Below are positions 35,768 to 38,299 of a DNA stretch of 38,299 bases, in pieces. Position 1 is the stretch's first letter, and every line of letters begins with the position of its first letter. The stretch is taken from NCBI GenBank assembly GCA_009885795.1, contig VFKA01000049.1:1-38299 (forward strand), in the 5' to 3' direction. This DNA comes from Rhodospirillales bacterium. GTDB taxonomy: Bacteria; Pseudomonadota; Alphaproteobacteria; Dongiales; Dongiaceae. Made by a program: the position numbers and the translations under genes. The notes beneath the pieces were generated by a model. It saw nothing but the letters and a program-made list of their open reading frames with translations, ran no database searches and had not been told where the DNA came from.

Positions 35768-37498
35768 ATGGTCGAAGACCGCGGTCAACGCCGACTCGCC
35801 GCCATACTGGCAGCCGACGTGGTCGGTTTCAGCCGGCTCATGGAGCGGGACGAGGCCGGCACGCTGGCGGTGCTGAAGGCACGGCGCAAGGCGGTCCTGG
35901 ACCCTCTCATCGCCAGTCATCAAGGCCGCATCTTCAAGGTCATGGGCGACGGGATGCTCGTTGAGTTCGGCAGCGCCGTCAACGCCGTGCAATGTGCCAT
36001 CGAAATGCAGCAAGCGATGGCCGCCGCGAGCAGCGACCTGCCCGAAGACCGCCGTATCATGCTGCGCATCGGCGTCAATCTGGGCGACGTCATGGTCGAG
36101 GACGGCGATCTCTATGGCGATGGCGTCAATATCGCGGCGCGCCTCGAAGGTATCGCCGAACCGGGCGGCATCGTGGTCTCCGGCACCGTTCATGACTACG
36201 TCAAGAACAAGGTTAGCGCCGGTTTTTTCGATCTTGGCCCCCAGAGCCTGAAGAACATTACCGAGCCGGTGCGCTGCTACCGTATCGCGGGCGGGCCTGT
36301 GGGTGCGAAGGCCCCACTCAAGGTCACGGGCGATAAACCCTCGATCGCCGTGCTGCCCTTCACGAACATGGGCGCCGACCCCGAACAGCAGTATTTCGGC
36401 GATGGTGTCGTCGAGGACATCATCACCGAGCTGTCGCGCTTCCGCTCGCTCTTCGTCATTGCCCGCAATTCATCCTTTGCCTTTCGCGACGAACGGATCG
36501 GCGTCGCCGAGATCGCGCGAAGACTGGGCGTGCGATACGTCATTGAGGGGAGCATTCGCCGGGCCGGCAATCGGGTCCGCATCACGGCCCAGCTCATCGA
36601 CGCGGCGAGTGGCGCGCATCTTTGGGCCGACAGGTACGACCGGGAGCTGGAGGACATATTCGCCGTTCAGGACGAAGTCGTGCGGACCGTCGTGGCGACG
36701 GTAGCGGGGCGATTGGAGACGGCGGGCGCTGAATTCGCCAAGCGCAAGCCGCCGGAGAGCCTCATCGCCTACGATTACGTGCTGCGCGGCATCGAGCAGC
36801 TGAACCTGGACGGGGAGGAACACAACGCCGAAGCGCGCCGCCTGTTCGAGAAGGCTGTCGAGTTGGACCCGCGCTACGCGGCGGGCCACGCCTATCTGTC
36901 GCTCGCCATCCACGTGCAATGGATCACGAACCGCGCCCAGGAAGAATTCGATCGCGCCCTCGCCACCGCGCGCCAAGCGCTCGCCTTGGACGAGAACGAC
37001 AGCCGCTGCCACCGCATCCTCGGCATGATCTATGGACAGCTCGGTCAGTACGATCGCGCGGAACACCACTCCGACAGAAGCATTGCCCTCAACCCCAACG
37101 ACGCGTTCGCCGCCATCTTCCGGGCGGGCATACTGCGCAAATTGGGGCGCGCGGAAGAGGGTGTTGAGAGCGCCCGCCAGGCGATGCGGCTCAATCCCTA
37201 TCACCCGAATTGGTATTGGAACGTCTTTGCTTACGTCCTGCACGCTGCCGGGCGCTACACCGAGGCGCTGGATGCCTATGGCCGAACCACGGGACGGCCC
37301 TCCTTCTATCATGCCTATGTCGCGGCCTGTCATGCCCAACTCGGCCAGATGGAAGAGGCGCGCAAACACGCCGCCCTGACGCTCCAGGAGCGGCCCGACT
37401 TCTCCGTCTCAGGCCAAGGCAAGAAGCTGTCTTTTAAGAACGAAGCCGACCTGAATAATTTCCTCGACGGGATGCGCAAGGCCGGCCTGCCGGAGTGA
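35768..37498 (+). CDS. Class III adenylate cyclase fused to TolB-like/TPR domains
   Basis: A 576-residue protein with an N-terminal class III cyclase domain (about 8-190). Metal aspartates D17 (AADVVGFS) and D61 (KVMGDGMLVEF), K58, N121 and R125 (GDGVNIAARLE) are present, so it is likely active. A TolB-like segment follows (about 200-320: SIAVLPFTNMGADPEQQYF, YVIEGSIRRAG), then TPRs to the end. This architecture is frequent in Rhizobiales-like genomes. ATG at 35768 is chosen because the upstream codons lack the family fold. No neighbour points to a specific pathway. cAMP or another cyclic nucleotide as product is inferred from the residues. Confidence 0.88.
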   Translation: MVEDRGQRRLAAILAADVVGFSRLMERDEAGTLAVLKARRKAVLDPLIASHQGRIFKVMGDGMLVEFGSAVNAVQCAIEMQQAMAAASSDLPEDRRIMLRIGVNLGDVMVEDGDLYGDGVNIAARLEGIAEPGGIVVSGTVHDYVKNKVSAGFFDLGPQSLKNITEPVRCYRIAGGPVGAKAPLKVTGDKPSIAVLPFTNMGADPEQQYFGDGVVEDIITELSRFRSLFVIARNSSFAFRDERIGVAEIARRLGVRYVIEGSIRRAGNRVRITAQLIDAASGAHLWADRYDRELEDIFAVQDEVVRTVVATVAGRLETAGAEFAKRKPPESLIAYDYVLRGIEQLNLDGEEHNAEARRLFEKAVELDPRYAAGHAYLSLAIHVQWITNRAQEEFDRALATARQALALDENDSRCHRILGMIYGQLGQYDRAEHHSDRSIALNPNDAFAAIFRAGILRKLGRAEEGVESARQAMRLNPYHPNWYWNVFAYVLHAAGRYTEALDAYGRTTGRPSFYHAYVAACHAQLGQMEEARKHAALTLQERPDFSVSGQGKKLSFKNEADLNNFLDGMRKAGLPE

Positions 37499-37581
37499 CG
37501 GCCGAGACCCCGCCGCTACCGCGCGGGTCTTCGGCACGCCTCGCCCATGAAATCGGCCGCGCATGGCCTCGCGGGGGGGGG

Positions 37582-37615
37582 CGAAAATTAATTATATACC
37601 GTCACCAATTATACC
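37582..37615. repeat. Diverged copy of the 2120-2217 repeat
   Basis: The reverse complement of 37582-37610 matches 2141-2169 at 26 of 29 bases: AATT(A/G)GTGAC(A/G)GTATATAATTAA(C/T)TTTCG. It represents the left arm and loop of the other element and has only one repeat unit. It lies downstream of the cyclase gene, just after a run of nine G, close to the groEL terminator. Confidence 0.75.
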
Positions 37616-37633
37616 TAATGGGTCCGTCGCCGC

Positions 37634-37664
37634 AAAAAGAAAGGGCCGCTTGCGCGGCCCTTTC
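37634..37664 (-). terminator. Rho-independent terminator of groEL
   Basis: GAAAGGGCCGC (37639-37649) and GCGGCCCTTTC (37654-37664) form a perfect 11-bp stem with a four-base loop. On the minus strand the stem is followed by TTTTT (37638-37634), the expected U-run. It begins 27 bases beyond the groEL stop. Confidence 0.85.
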
Positions 37665-37690
37665 CATCGATTGGCAATCGGCGGCTTCGT

Positions 37691-38299
37691 TTAGAAATCG
37701 CCGCCCATGTCGCCCATGCCGCCGCCGTGGCCATGACCGCCGCCGCCGCCGGCCTTCTTCTCCGGCCGCTCGGCAACCATCGCCTCGGTGGTGATGAGCA
37801 GGCCCGCGATCGAAGCCGCGTCCTGAAGGGCGCAGCGCACGACCTTGGTCGGGTCGATGATGCCGGCCTTCACCAGGTCGGTGTATTCGCCGCCCTGCGC
37901 GTCGTAGCCCCAGTTGGTGTTCTTCGACTCGAGCAGCTTGCCGACGACGATCGCGCCGTCGACGCCGGCGTTCTCGACGATGAGACGCGCCGGCCAGGTG
38001 ATGGCGCGGCGCACGATGTCCACGCCGACACGCTGGTCGTCGTTGGCGACCTTCAGCTTATCAAGCGAGCGCACCGCGTGAAGCAAAGCCACGCCGCCGC
38101 CCGCCACGATGCCTTCCTCGACCGCCGCGCGGGTCGCGTGCATGGCATCGTCCACGCGATCCTTGCGTTCCTTCACCTCGACCTCGGTGGCGCCGCCGAC
38201 ACGGATGATGGCAACACCGCCGGCGAGCTTCGCCAAACGCTCGGCCAGCTTCTCGCGGTCGTAGTCGGAGGTCGTTTCCTCGATCTGCTGGCGGATCTG
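37691..38299 (-). CDS. groL: Chaperonin GroEL, C-terminal 202 residues (gene continues past the window)
   Basis: The frame is open from 38299 to a TAA at 37691-37693 and encodes the equatorial/C-terminal part of Gro[55 protein letters not shown] and [20 protein letters not shown]. Together with GroES it forms the folding chamber. The tail is [18 protein letters not shown] followed by GGDF, a Gly-His variant of the usual GGM repeats. Upstream part and any groES lie outside the window. A strong terminator follows. Confidence 0.96.
   Translation of the reverse strand, partial: QIRQQIEETTSDYDREKLAERLAKLAGGVAIIRVGGATEVEVKERKDRVDDAMHATRAAVEEGIVAGGGVALLHAVRSLDKLKVANDDQRVGVDIVRRAITWPARLIVENAGVDGAIVVGKLLESKNTNWGYDAQGGEYTDLVKAGIIDPTKVVRCALQDAASIAGLLITTEAMVAERPEKKAGGGGGHGHGGGMGDMGGDF

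Noticed and set aside
37573-37581. Run of nine G as a phase-variable tract
   Set aside because: It is downstream of the cyclase stop and not in a gene or recognised promoter; a sequencing effect is also possible.

Overview
The window is GC-rich chromosomal DNA from an alphaproteobacterium, most likely a free-living Rhodospirillales- or Rhizobiales-like lineage. Pointers are a CcrM-type GANTC methyltransferase, a DUF6111 protein beside a CCA-adding enzyme, a PAS_5 protein, the divergent mutY/DciA-like pair, a MoxR-DUF58-DUF4159 cluster, and the palindromic gap repeats common in that class. I see no phage, plasmid, CRISPR or intact insertion sequence. Genes are tightly packed and mostly housekeeping.

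Layout. 1-2.05 kb: the 3' end of an unidentified gene, then a copper pair on the minus strand (small Cys-rich secreted protein and a Tat-exported Met-rich multicopper oxidase). 2.1-5.2 kb, minus strand: nudix CoA pyrophosphatase, DUF6111, CCA-adding enzyme, and a DUF1285 gene. 5.2-12.2 kb, plus strand: MoxR ATPase, DUF58, a BatA/DUF4159 membrane protein and a second vWA-like membrane protein. 12.2-17.0 kb: small secreted protein, isocitrate-lyase/PEP-mutase family enzyme, PAS protein, tRNA-Gln(UUG), ispE and a TPR protein. 17.2-22.4 kb: a complete five-gene Opp/Dpp-type ABC importer. 22.5-29.1 kb: ETF-ubiquinone oxidoreductase, type-4 uracil-DNA glycosylase, lytic transglycosylase, MoaB/Mog protein, radical SAM protein and rnhB. 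29.1-32.2 kb: ccrM, mutY, DciA-like gene, short NfeD-like gene. 32.2-37.5 kb: rmuC, def-fmt-truA, and a class III cyclase/TPR protein. The window ends inside groEL.

How the genes work together. Genome maintenance is strongly represented (UDG, mutY, rnhB, rmuC, ccrM, the DciA-like protein), as is translation (CCA-adding enzyme, tRNA-Gln, def, fmt, truA). The importer would take up an oligopeptide-like solute, and the MoxR block looks like an envelope-associated ATPase/vWA system of unknown target.

Most notable points. (1) Three GANTC sites lie within 29 bases just upstream of ccrM, in an AT-rich stretch that also encodes the C-terminus of RNase HII; this suggests methylation feedback. (2) A nested palindromic AT-rich element at 2120-2217 supplies the stop codon of the CCA-adding enzyme and has a diverged relative at 37582-37610. 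(3) Five different hairpin repeats occupy gene gaps. (4) The MoxR/DUF58/DUF4159 cluster is conserved but functionally undescribed. I did not find a clear new defence or mobile system.
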